Positions 9,475 to 17,245 of a stretch of DNA of 64,000 bases are shown here, one piece after another. The DNA lies in the NCBI RefSeq assembly GCF_033101155.1, contig NZ_JAWMPX010000005.1:62001-126000 (forward strand), given 5' to 3'. A program made the translations under genes and the position numbers. The notes under the pieces are model-generated. The model was given only the letters and a program-made list of their open reading frames with translations. It did not search any database and was not told the origin of the DNA. Source of the stretch: Tropicimonas sp033101155. Its GTDB lineage: Bacteria; Pseudomonadota; Alphaproteobacteria; Rhodobacterales; Rhodobacteraceae. Position 1 is the stretch's first letter. Each line of letters starts with the position of its first letter.

Positions 9475-11376
9475 ATGACACATGCGCTCACTTTGCGCCT
9501 CGAAGGCAGCTTCGAGGCCCTGGGCCCTGCCGATATGCCCATCGAGGGCCTGTCGAAGCGGGGACAGGCGCTATTGGCCTATCTCGCCTGCCAGCCGGGC
9601 ATGGTGGCGTCGCGCGTTGTGCTGATGGAACTGCTCTGGTCGGAGCGCAGCCGCGAACAGGCCAGCGCCTCCCTACGCCAGGAATTGTCGCGGCTCCGGC
9701 GCATCCTGCCGGAGGCGGTGCTGGCAGCAGACCGCTCCGACGTGCGCCTTCAACTCGATACACTCCGGATCCTGCCGGGACAGGGCGCCCCCTTGCTCGA
9801 CGGGTTCGACCTCGCGTCGCGTGGCTTCGAGGACTGGCTGCGGGATGAACGCGCGCGGCGGCTGGACCGGGCGCGCGAGAACTGGTTGGCCGAAGCGAGC
9901 GCCGCTCTGGAGGCTGGCGATGGCAAGACCGCGCAGGACGCCGCCCTGACCGCGCTGGACGTGGACCCGGCAAGCGAGCTTGCCATGCAGGTGCTCTTGC
10001 GGGCGGCCCTGCGCGGCGGCGACCGGCCGGGGGCGCTCGCCCGGCTGAAACGCTTCGAGACCTACCTCGCCGAAGAGCTCGACCTGTCCCCCCTGCCGGA
10101 AACCTGCGCCCTCGCCGAGGATCTCAGGCAGGGCGCGCCGGCCGTTGCGGCACCGCCCGTAGCCCCCGAGCTCTGCGCGACGGGCAAGGACGGGCGACCG
10201 GTTCTGGCGATCCTCCCCTTCGACGAGATCGGCTCCGACCCGAATGACATGTTCGCGGATGGGGTTGTCGAGGAGATCACCGCCTCCCTCAGCCGCAGCT
10301 GCGATTTCCACGTCATCGCGCGCCAGTCGAGCTTTGCCCTGCGCGGACAGGATGTGCCCGCCGAGGAGGCCGGTGCGCGGCTCGGCGCAGATTACCTGCT
10401 CGAAGGCAGCCTCCAGCGGGCCGGCGACCGGGTGCGCATCACCACGCGGCTGGTCCTGTCCCGGAGCCGGCATGTCCTGTGGTCCGACCGCCAGGACGAG
10501 CGGCTGGACAACCTGTTCGACCTTCAGGACCGCATCGCCGCCCATGTCGCCGGACAGCTCTCGCCCAACCTGCGCAGCGCCGAGATCGAGCGCGCGCGCG
10601 CCAAGGCGCCGCGGGACCGGACCGCCTATGACCTCGTGCTGACGGCCTATCCGTGGTTCTGGTCGCATCGCCGCGAGGACAATTCGCGGGCACTGGCTCT
10701 CTACGACGAAGCGCTGGCCTGCGACCCGGACTATCCGCTGGCGCGGTCGATGAAGGCGTGGTGCCACGCGCAGCAGGGATGCTACCTCTGGAGCACCACC
10801 CCGGACGCGGATCGTGACGCCGTCGAGGACCTGGTGTCCCGCACGTTGCCAATGGTCCAAGACGACCCCAACGCGCTCGTGGCCCTCGCTGCGGCGATCA
10901 CGATCTCCAAGCATGATTACAGCCTGTCGGAAACCTGTCTCGACCGGGCCCTGGTGCTCGATCCAAACAATGCCTGGGGCTGGCTGCGACGGGGTTGGAA
11001 CAACGTGTTCTCCGGGCAGGTCGAAGCCGCCCTGGCGCATTTCGACATCATGGAACGCCTGAGCCCGCTGGATCCGTTCCATTTCAACCTGCTCTTCGGC
11101 CGTTCCGCGGCATTGCGAGCGGCGGGGCGGTATGACGAGGCCATAGACCTGATCGAGCGGGGATTGCAGGAAGGGTCCGGCGCCACCTGGGCCTATCGCA
11201 TGCTCTTTGGAACCCATTTTCTGGCGGGCAACCGCGCCGAGGCACTGGCGGCGGCCAGAAAATGGCGCGAGACCAATCCGCAGGTCACCCCCGAGATGAT
11301 GGCGACGCAGCTTCCCAACTGGACCCATGATCCGGACTACATCGCCGCCTTGCAGTCGATTTGCGATTTCGTGTGA
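9475..11376 (+). CDS. SARP/CadC-like transcriptional regulator with BTAD and TPR domains
   Basis: A 633-residue multidomain protein. Residues 1-95 resemble a winged-helix output domain (SKRGQALLAYLACQPG, then an ASASLRQELSRLRRIL helix). Residues about 105-225 are a BTAD-like bundle of helices (LALARLKRFE-type repeats). Residues about 240-350 resemble the TolB/CadC-like module found in adenylate-cyclase and CadC-type regulators (LAILPFDEIGSDP, LGADYLLEGSLQR). The last 250 residues are tetratricopeptide repeats. It likely integrates a signal through protein contacts and controls transcription. No membrane segment is evident. The target genes are unknown, and it stands alone between a DUF1127 gene and rimO. 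Confidence 0.82.
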   Translation: MTHALTLRLEGSFEALGPADMPIEGLSKRGQALLAYLACQPGMVASRVVLMELLWSERSREQASASLRQELSRLRRILPEAVLAADRSDVRLQLDTLRILPGQGAPLLDGFDLASRGFEDWLRDERARRLDRARENWLAEASAALEAGDGKTAQDAALTALDVDPASELAMQVLLRAALRGGDRPGALARLKRFETYLAEELDLSPLPETCALAEDLRQGAPAVAAPPVAPELCATGKDGRPVLAILPFDEIGSDPNDMFADGVVEEITASLSRSCDFHVIARQSSFALRGQDVPAEEAGARLGADYLLEGSLQRAGDRVRITTRLVLSRSRHVLWSDRQDERLDNLFDLQDRIAAHVAGQLSPNLRSAEIERARAKAPRDRTAYDLVLTAYPWFWSHRREDNSRALALYDEALACDPDYPLARSMKAWCHAQQGCYLWSTTPDADRDAVEDLVSRTLPMVQDDPNALVALAAAITISKHDYSLSETCLDRALVLDPNNAWGWLRRGWNNVFSGQVEAALAHFDIMERLSPLDPFHFNLLFGRSAALRAAGRYDEAIDLIERGLQEGSGATWAYRMLFGTHFLAGNRAEALAAARKWRETNPQVTPEMMATQLPNWTHDPDYIAALQSICDFV

Positions 11377-11426
11377 AAGCCAAAGCCGGGCTTTTCGCGC
11401 CGCGCCTTCCCGTCTATACGCCGCCC

Positions 11427-12806
11427 ATGTCCAGCAACCCGCCCGATCTCCGCCCCGACCTCGCCCGCGCGCAAGTCTCCGAGTCCAGCCGCCCCGGCCA
11501 GCCGACCATCGGCATGGTCTCGCTCGGCTGTCCCAAGGCGCTGGTCGACAGCGAACGGATCCTGACCCGGCTGCGCGCCGAGGGCTACGGGATCTCGCCT
11601 GATTACGCGGGCGCGGACGCGGTTATCGTCAACACCTGCGGCTTTCTCGACAGCGCCAAGGCCGAGAGCCTGGAAGCCATCGGCGAGGCGCTCAAAGAGA
11701 ATGGCAAGGTGCTGGTCACCGGCTGCCTTGGCGCGGAGCCGGACTATATCACTGGCGTCCACCCCAAGGTGCTCGCCGTCACAGGCCCGCATCAATACGA
11801 GCAGGTGCTGGACGCCGTCCATGCCGCCGTGCCACCCGATCCCGACCCGTTCGTGGACCTGATGCCGGCCAGCGGCGTCAGCCTCACCCCGCGCCATTAC
11901 AGTTATCTCAAGATCTCCGAGGGCTGTAACCACAAGTGCAAGTTCTGCATCATCCCCGACATGCGCGGCCGCCTTGCCAGCCGCCCCGCCCATGCGGTGC
12001 TGCGGGAGGCGGAGAAGCTGGTCGAGAGCGGCGTGAAGGAGTTGCTGGTCATCAGCCAGGACACCTCGGCCTATGGCGTCGACCGCAAGCATGACAGCCA
12101 CCCGTGGAAGGGCGGCGAGATCCGCAGCCATATCACCGACCTTGCCCGCGAGCTGGGCAAGCTCGGCGCCTGGACCCGGCTGCATTACGTCTATCCCTAC
12201 CCGCATGTGCGCCAGCTGATCCCGCTGATGGCCGACGGGCTGGTCCTGCCCTATCTCGACATCCCCTTCCAGCACGCCCATCCCGAGACGCTCAAGCGCA
12301 TGGCCCGCCCTGCCGCTGCCGCCAAGACGCTGGACGAGATCGCCGCCTGGCGCGAGGTCTGCCCGGGTCTCACCCTGCGATCGACCTTCATCGTCGGCTA
12401 TCCCGGCGAAACGGAGGCGGAGTTCCAGACCCTTCTCGACTGGATGGACGAGGCGCGGCTCGATCGGATCGGCTGCTTCCAATACGAGAATGTCGATGGC
12501 GCGCGCTCCAACGACCTGCCGGATCATGTCCCGGCAGAGGTCAAGCAGGACCGCTGGGAACGCTTCATGGAGAAGGCGCAGGCAATCTCCGAGGAGAAGC
12601 TGGCCGCGAAGGTCGGGCAGCGGATGGAGGTGATCGTCGATCTGGTCGAGGAAGATGCCGCCACCTGCCGCACCAAGGCCGATGCGCCGGAGATCGACGG
12701 CAATCTCTTCATCGACGAGGGTTTCGAGGCGCTGGAACCCGGCCAGATCGTCACGGTCGAGGTGGATGAGGCCAGCGAATACGACCTCTGGGGCCGGCTG
12801 GTCTAA
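11427..12806 (+). CDS. rimO: Ribosomal protein S12 methylthiotransferase
   Basis: Radical-SAM enzyme that adds a methylthio group to the conserved aspartate of ribosomal protein S12. Residues about 25-140 form the UPF0004 domain with GMVSLGCPKALVDSE and NTCGFLDSAK, which carries cysteines for one 4Fe-4S cluster. The radical SAM core follows with CNHKCKFCIIP (the CxxxCxxC triad) and YVYPYP. The C-terminal TRAM domain ends in SEYDLWGRLV. The frame runs upstream into the preceding gene; ATG 11427 was chosen for family length (459 residues). It overlaps the next, convergent gene by 4 bp. Confidence 0.95.
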   Translation: MSSNPPDLRPDLARAQVSESSRPGQPTIGMVSLGCPKALVDSERILTRLRAEGYGISPDYAGADAVIVNTCGFLDSAKAESLEAIGEALKENGKVLVTGCLGAEPDYITGVHPKVLAVTGPHQYEQVLDAVHAAVPPDPDPFVDLMPASGVSLTPRHYSYLKISEGCNHKCKFCIIPDMRGRLASRPAHAVLREAEKLVESGVKELLVISQDTSAYGVDRKHDSHPWKGGEIRSHITDLARELGKLGAWTRLHYVYPYPHVRQLIPLMADGLVLPYLDIPFQHAHPETLKRMARPAAAAKTLDEIAAWREVCPGLTLRSTFIVGYPGETEAEFQTLLDWMDEARLDRIGCFQYENVDGARSNDLPDHVPAEVKQDRWERFMEKAQAISEEKLAAKVGQRMEVIVDLVEEDAATCRTKADAPEIDGNLFIDEGFEALEPGQIVTVEVDEASEYDLWGRLV

Positions 12807-13081
12807 CGCTGCGGCACGGAATAGAGTTCGTAGCCATCGGCGACAGCAACCAGCACCGCGCCGGTCTCGGTCATGAAGACGCCGGTTCCCTCGTAATCCA
12901 CCGGGCATCCGACGAGATCGGAGGCATCGCCCAGGAACTGGTTGGTGAACTCGTTCTCGCCGACGCGGACGCATTGATCGGCCGGATCACGATATCCCGC
13001 ACCAAGCGGGAGGGTCGCACCGGCCATCTCGGTACAGGTCACAAGCGTCAGGGCCAGGGAAGCAAAATAGAGTGCACGCAT
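12803..13081 (-). CDS. Small predicted secreted protein
   Basis: A 92-residue protein starting MRALYFASLALTLVTCTEMA, a typical Sec signal peptide; a cysteine near residue 16 could alternatively mark a lipoprotein, but the lipobox is poor. The rest contains two more cysteines (around DQCVRV and LVGCPVDY) that could form a disulfide in the periplasm. AGGAGAG lies five bases before the ATG at 13081. Family not recognised. It converges on rimO with a 4-bp overlap. Confidence 0.7.
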   Translation of the reverse strand: MRALYFASLALTLVTCTEMAGATLPLGAGYRDPADQCVRVGENEFTNQFLGDASDLVGCPVDYEGTGVFMTETGAVLVAVADGYELYSVPQR

Positions 13082-13131
13082 AATTCTCTCCTGCAAACGC
13101 GCTCTATACTACCACAGGACGCGGCCGCTCC

Positions 13132-13482
13132 TCAGAGTCGATGATCGAAATAGTAGCGCACAGCGTCCTGCACCCGGCGAAAGCGGTCGCCGCCGAGCTT
13201 CACCCCGCCATACCAGCGCGTCACCACGACGATATGGCCCTCCAGCCCCTCGCGTTCGAGCATGCGCAGGATCACCATCCCCGCGCCGCTCTCGCCGTCG
13301 TCGTTCTTGAGCGGTCCACCGGGCAGCAGAACGGCCCAAGTGTTATGGGTCGCCTTGGCAAACTTCTTCTTGCGGCAGAGCGTCTTGACGAAGGTGACAG
13401 CCTCTTCCCGGCTGGCCACCGGACCACCGGACACGGCATATTTCGATCCGCGATCCGTGAGAACTGCGTCAAAGACTTCCAT
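13132..13482 (-). CDS. IMPACT/YigZ family protein, N-terminal domain only
   Basis: A 116-residue protein of the UPF0029/Impact family, of which YigZ is the E. coli member and IMPACT the eukaryotic regulator of translation. The conserved core is AKATHNTWAVLL, DDGESGAGMVILRMLE and HIVVVTRWYGGVKLGGDRF. YigZ is about 200 residues with a second C-terminal alpha/beta domain that is missing here, so this is a single-domain form. ATG 13482 is chosen because upstream residues do not look coding. Precise function is unknown. Confidence 0.85.
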   Translation of the reverse strand: MEVFDAVLTDRGSKYAVSGGPVASREEAVTFVKTLCRKKKFAKATHNTWAVLLPGGPLKNDDGESGAGMVILRMLEREGLEGHIVVVTRWYGGVKLGGDRFRRVQDAVRYYFDHRL

Positions 13483-13525
13483 GGCCGAGGCTCTAGCGTT
13501 GAATGACGGGGAGCTCAATGCGAGC

Positions 13526-13804
13526 TCAGTGCGGGCGCAACGAGTCCAGCATGCGTCCGTTGGGACAGAAATCCGGCGCACGGGTCATCTTCGGCATGCC
13601 TCGTTGCCCGCCCAGCCAATGTTGGCAGGACGAGACATTGCAGCAGCTCTGGCAGGATTGCACGAGGCCAAGATAGCCCTCCGCGCTCAGCCGGCCTTCA
13701 TCCATCGCCTCACGGAAGTTGAGCCCGATACAGCGCCCAACACTTCGCGTCAGCCAGAAGTGGAAATCGGTATCGCCCGGAATGCACATGTGGCCCTCCG
13801 TCAT
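13526..13804 (-). CDS. DUF6455-like cysteine-rich small protein (second of a pair)
   Basis: A 92-residue protein with five cysteines in the cluster CQSCCNVSSCQHWL and others at CIGLNF and FCPNG, suggesting metal or haem-like cofactor binding, or a disulfide-rich fold. It begins MTEGHMCIPG followed by DFHFWLTRSVGRC. Its start abuts the stop of the gene upstream (TGAATG at 13802-13807), so the two are translationally coupled. The two products are paralogues with the same layout: aromatic N-terminal helix, acidic EAMDEGRLS-type helix, then the Cys cluster. Function is not known to me. Confidence 0.78.
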   Translation of the reverse strand: MTEGHMCIPGDTDFHFWLTRSVGRCIGLNFREAMDEGRLSAEGYLGLVQSCQSCCNVSSCQHWLGGQRGMPKMTRAPDFCPNGRMLDSLRPH

Positions 13805-14095
13805 TCAGCTCTGTTTCTGTTCGGATAGCCGCCCCGTCTCCTGCGTTGCCTTCAGCGCAGCAAACAGCTTGGCGTTCACGCAATTCTCCGGGGCTGCTTC
13901 GGCTTCGGGATTCTCGTGCAGCCAATGCGGGCAGTCCCCACCCCAGTCGCAGCCTCGACAGCGATGGACCGTTTCGGCCCATTTCGTCTGGCTGAAACGT
14001 CCCTCGTCGATAGCTGCCTGGAGGTCGACGCCAGCAGCCTTGGCCATGCTCAATGCCAGCCAGTAATGGTCTCTTTGCGGGCCGAGAGGTTTCAT
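13805..14095 (-). CDS. DUF6455-like cysteine-rich small protein (first of a pair)
   Basis: A 96-residue paralogue of the following gene product. It opens MKPLGPQRDHYWLALSMAKA, has the helix DLQAAIDEGRFSQTKWAETV and the cluster CRGCDWGGDCPHWL, then a further cysteine in ENCVNAKLF. The frame is open to 14200, but ATG 14095 matches the paralogue start and has AGGA eight bases upstream. Small proteins of this kind are common in Rhodobacterales. The conserved Cys and His residues hint at metal binding. Confidence 0.75.
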   Translation of the reverse strand: MKPLGPQRDHYWLALSMAKAAGVDLQAAIDEGRFSQTKWAETVHRCRGCDWGGDCPHWLHENPEAEAAPENCVNAKLFAALKATQETGRLSEQKQS

Positions 14096-14382
14096 TGCGG
14101 CAGTCCTGTCTTCGATATGTCGGCGGCAGAGGTGACATCTCGATCTCGTTGGCGCTTTGACACAGGTCAAGCAAACGTCTTGATCCGGCCAAAGGGCCAA
14201 AAACAGCCGATGTTAGCGCCGCACCACACCAAAAAGCGCTCAAAAAAACCTCCGATCCGGAAATATCGCCACTTTTTCGAGCAAAACCCGAATCCGGCCT
14301 CACATCGCAGGTCCACCGAAAACACCCGGCCTCGTGTCCCGGAAAGGCTGACAGCGGGGCGGTCCCCCGTTAGACTCTCCGC

Positions 14383-14622
14383 ATGTTTACCATCGAGCAT
14401 GAATTCGATTCCACCGTGATCACCCTTGTCGACGAGGGCGATATTCCCATCCATGAAGACATCACGATCAATGCCTTCGAGGAATGCATCACGATCGAGC
14501 AACTGGAACCGCAGACTGACAGGGTCCAGAAGATCACCCTGTCGCCGGAGCAGCTGAGGGACCTTGCCGCGGCGCTGAACCTGCCGGAGGGCGTGTACCA
14601 ACTGCGCGAGATGCGCGACTAG
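14383..14622 (+). CDS. Conserved hypothetical protein
   Basis: A 79-residue acidic protein (MFTIEHEFDSTVITLVDEGD, later KITLSPEQLRDLAAALNLPE). No signal peptide, membrane segment or cysteine is present. The layout, a beta-rich start and a C-terminal helix, resembles small conserved proteins seen in Rhodobacterales genomes, but I know no function. It precedes a Nudix hydrolase gene by 27 bp on the same strand and may be cotranscribed. Confidence 0.72.
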   Translation: MFTIEHEFDSTVITLVDEGDIPIHEDITINAFEECITIEQLEPQTDRVQKITLSPEQLRDLAAALNLPEGVYQLREMRD

Positions 14623-14649
14623 CCCCCTGGCGAAAGAACCGAATACCGC

Positions 14650-15105
14650 ATGGATCGAAGCCCCCCGTCCTCCCCGCGCCTCGCCGCGCGCGCGCTCGTG
14701 CTTGAGCGCGGGCGCCTGTTGCTGGTCAATGCCTGGCCCGGACCGGCATGCGACCTCTGGTGTGCTCCCGGCGGCGGCGTGGAACCCGGGCAGTCGCTCC
14801 CCGAGAACCTGCAGCGCGAAGTCATGGAGGAGACCGGCTTGCAGATAGCGGTCGGCGCGCCCTGCCTCGTCAACGAGTTCCACGATCCCGGGTCCGGCTT
14901 CCACCAAGTGGAGGTTTTCTTCCGCTGCGAACTGGTCGCTGGCAGCCTGTCAGAGAGTTGGCAAGACCCCGAGGGCGTCGTGAGTCACCGCCAATGGGTC
15001 ACCAGGGACAGCATCGGGACGTTGCGCGTGAAGCCGGATTCACTGGCACAGGCAGCCTGGGGCGAAGGCCTGCTCTACGACCCGCTCGAGCGCCTGGTGC
15101 GCTGA
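14650..15105 (+). CDS. Nudix hydrolase
   Basis: A 151-residue enzyme of the Nudix fold, which cleaves nucleoside diphosphates linked to another moiety. The Nudix box begins at GGGVEPGQSLPENL and continues REVMEETGL, the full G-x5-E-x7-REUxEExGU signature with its metal-binding glutamates. The rest of the fold is visible from ARALVLERGRLLLVNAW to the final helix. The substrate cannot be inferred. Only a weak GAAAG box precedes the start. Confidence 0.9.
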   Translation: MDRSPPSSPRLAARALVLERGRLLLVNAWPGPACDLWCAPGGGVEPGQSLPENLQREVMEETGLQIAVGAPCLVNEFHDPGSGFHQVEVFFRCELVAGSLSESWQDPEGVVSHRQWVTRDSIGTLRVKPDSLAQAAWGEGLLYDPLERLVR

Positions 15106-15355
15106 CTCCTTCGGCCGGCGGCACTACGCGGCTGAACCTGTACACAAAGCGCCCATGAAAAACTGCGCGCCACCCGACACAGCTCGCACCGCGAGATGTC
15201 TCGATCCGAGGTGCGGCTGAGCTCGTCAAACTCGACGGAGCGCACAGGACGCGTGCGCCTGGGCACTTGCACCGGCAGCCGGGACGATTACATCGAGTGT
15301 CCGCGCACAGGCACGCCGGTCCCTCCCTGCCGTTCGAACAAAAGGAACACGACAT

Positions 15356-16219
15356 ATGTCAAACAATTACCAACCGCCCAAGGTCTGGACCTGGGACACC
15401 GAAAACGGTGGCGAATGGGCAAGCGTCAACCGCCCCATCGCCGGTGCGACTCATGACAAGGTGCTGCCGCGCGGGCGCCACCCGCTCCAGCTCTATTCTC
15501 TGGCCACTCCGAACGGACAAAAGGTTACGATCCTGCTCGAGGAATTGCTGGCCGCGGGCGAAAGCGGTGCGGAATACGATGCCCACCTGATCCGGATCGG
15601 CAATGGCGACCAGTTCTCGTCCGGTTTCGTCGAGGTGAACCCGAACTCTAAGATCCCGGCGCTTCTGGACACCGAGACAGGCTCGCGCGTATTCGAATCC
15701 GGTGCGATCCTGCTATATCTGGCAGAGAAATTCGGGCGCTTTCTGCCAAAGGATCCCGCAGCGCGGACTGAAGCGTTGAACTGGCTCTTCTGGCTGCAGG
15801 GCTCCGCGCCCTATCTCGGCGGCGGGTTCGGACATTTCTACGCCTATGCGCCGGAAAAGTTCGAATACCCGATCGATCGCTTCACCATGGAAGCCAAGCG
15901 TCAGATGGACGTCCTTGATCGGCGCCTCGCCGAGAGCCGTTTCCTTGGTGGCGAGGACTACTCGATCGCCGATATTGCGACCTGGCCCTGGTATGGAAAT
16001 CTCGTGCTTGGCAATCTCTACGACGCAGGCGAATTCCTCGATGTCCAGAGCTATGCAAACCTGCGCCGTTGGAGCGACGAGATCACAGCTCGCCCGGCCG
16101 TTGCGCGTGGCCGGAAGGTCAATCGCACATCAGGCCCGCTCGAGGAACAGTTGCACGAGCGCCATGACGCCTCCGATTTCGAGTTGCGCACACAAGACCA
16201 GTTGGAAATCGCGAGCTGA
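15356..16219 (+). CDS. yghU: Glutathione S-transferase of the YghU type
   Basis: A 287-residue protein close in length to E. coli YghU (288), a GSH-dependent disulfide-bond oxidoreductase. The N-terminal extension (residues 1-45) is followed by a thioredoxin-fold domain with LYSLATPNGQKVTILLEEL and ESGAILLYLAEKFG. The helical C-terminal domain contains LGGEDYSIADIATWPW (N-capping box). The Asn-Gly in place of a Tyr/Ser near the glutathione site is typical of this Nu-class subfamily. AAAGGAA precedes the ATG. A hairpin terminator follows at 16257. Confidence 0.92.
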   Translation: MSNNYQPPKVWTWDTENGGEWASVNRPIAGATHDKVLPRGRHPLQLYSLATPNGQKVTILLEELLAAGESGAEYDAHLIRIGNGDQFSSGFVEVNPNSKIPALLDTETGSRVFESGAILLYLAEKFGRFLPKDPAARTEALNWLFWLQGSAPYLGGGFGHFYAYAPEKFEYPIDRFTMEAKRQMDVLDRRLAESRFLGGEDYSIADIATWPWYGNLVLGNLYDAGEFLDVQSYANLRRWSDEITARPAVARGRKVNRTSGPLEEQLHERHDASDFELRTQDQLEIAS

Positions 16220-16256
16220 CGGGATCGTCAGACCGGTTATCATTTTCTGATCCCAG

Positions 16257-16288
16257 GCCCTCGTCGAAACACCGGCGGGGGCTTTCTT
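16257..16288 (+). terminator. Probable terminator after yghU-like gene
   Basis: A 9-bp stem (16257-16265 with 16274-16282, two G-U pairs) is followed by TTTCTTG. It sits 37 bases after the stop codon. Confidence 0.6.
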
Positions 16289-16692
16289 GTGCCGGTTTTG
16301 CGGATCCGGGCCGTCGCGGCATGTCAGCCCCCCACAGCGACTGTCAGCGAGTCGGAAACAAAGAGCCGGTAACCTTCTCTAAAAGATTGGGGCAAAACCA
16401 GACGCATCTGGCCCCTCCCCGCCGCAATGAGGCCAAAGCGTGGCGAAGTTGGGCCCACTCTTCGCCCGATTCACGCCATTTCCTGAAGATTCAAGGCTTT
16501 TCCGGGCCATAATTCCCCATTTGGAAACATTCCGTCTCCAATTTCCACCACGATCTTCCTTCGGAAATTCCACAAAGCTTCCCTGCACCCGCCCCTTTCC
16601 TGAACAATTCTCAACGCTGACAGGGATTGTCGCCGCAGCGGAGGAAGAGCCCCCCGCTCGCCCCCGATGCGGCCTCGAACAGGGACACGAGC
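16289..16692. other. Intergenic stretch, nothing recognised
   Basis: About 400 bases between the yghU-like terminator and the next gene. It is more AT-rich around 16480-16620 than the coding regions. Short frames inside it lack convincing starts and coding composition. No repeat, hairpin or RNA gene was seen; it presumably holds the promoter of the membrane protein gene at 16693. Confidence 0.5.
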
Positions 16693-17196
16693 ATGACAGT
16701 AAGAACCGGATCGCACCCACCTCTCGGGCATCATGCCCAGACGCTCCTGCGTTGCCTCGTCGCCTCCTATTTTCTCGCCGGTGCGATTGGGCTGTTTCCG
16801 GGGATAGATCTGCTACCACTCACCGAACGAACTCTGCCAGCCTCCTTTGCCGGGCCAATTTCGGCCACATCCATCTTCTTGCTCGCTTACATGATCATGG
16901 TCGGAATCTGGTTGCGCGGCGCCGCGCTCCTGCTCGGGATCCTGACCTTCTGGGCCAGTTACCTGCGGATGATGGAGCAAGGGATGGGTACCGATCTGGG
17001 CGTGTTCTGGCGCGACCTGGCGTTGATCGGCGCGCTCATGCTGACCTATTCCCGCTCCCGCGGAAACATCCTGCTCCAGAAAACATACCGGCCCGAGCTG
17101 AATGCGCCCAATCTAAACTCGTCTCAAGACCGGCTCTCCATGGAAGAGATGGAAGAGCTGTTTCAGGAAGATTTCGAGCACGCCCGCACCGGTTGA
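16693..17196 (+). CDS. Small integral membrane protein, DoxX-like
   Basis: A 167-residue protein with about four hydrophobic helices (CLVASYFLAGAIGLF near residue 20, ATSIFLLAYMIMVGIWL, AALLLGILTFWASYL and a fourth near DLALIGALMLTY), then a hydrophilic acidic tail ending MEEMEELFQEDFEHART. The four-helix arrangement resembles DoxX/SURF4-like proteins, but no diagnostic motif was recognised. ATG 16693 has an AGGGACA box upstream; the open frame further up is not coding-like. Confidence 0.7.
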   Translation: MTVRTGSHPPLGHHAQTLLRCLVASYFLAGAIGLFPGIDLLPLTERTLPASFAGPISATSIFLLAYMIMVGIWLRGAALLLGILTFWASYLRMMEQGMGTDLGVFWRDLALIGALMLTYSRSRGNILLQKTYRPELNAPNLNSSQDRLSMEEMEELFQEDFEHARTG

Positions 17197-17245
17197 TCCG
17201 CCGCGCGGCCTTTCAAAAGGGTCGCCGATCCCCTAGATCGGCCCC

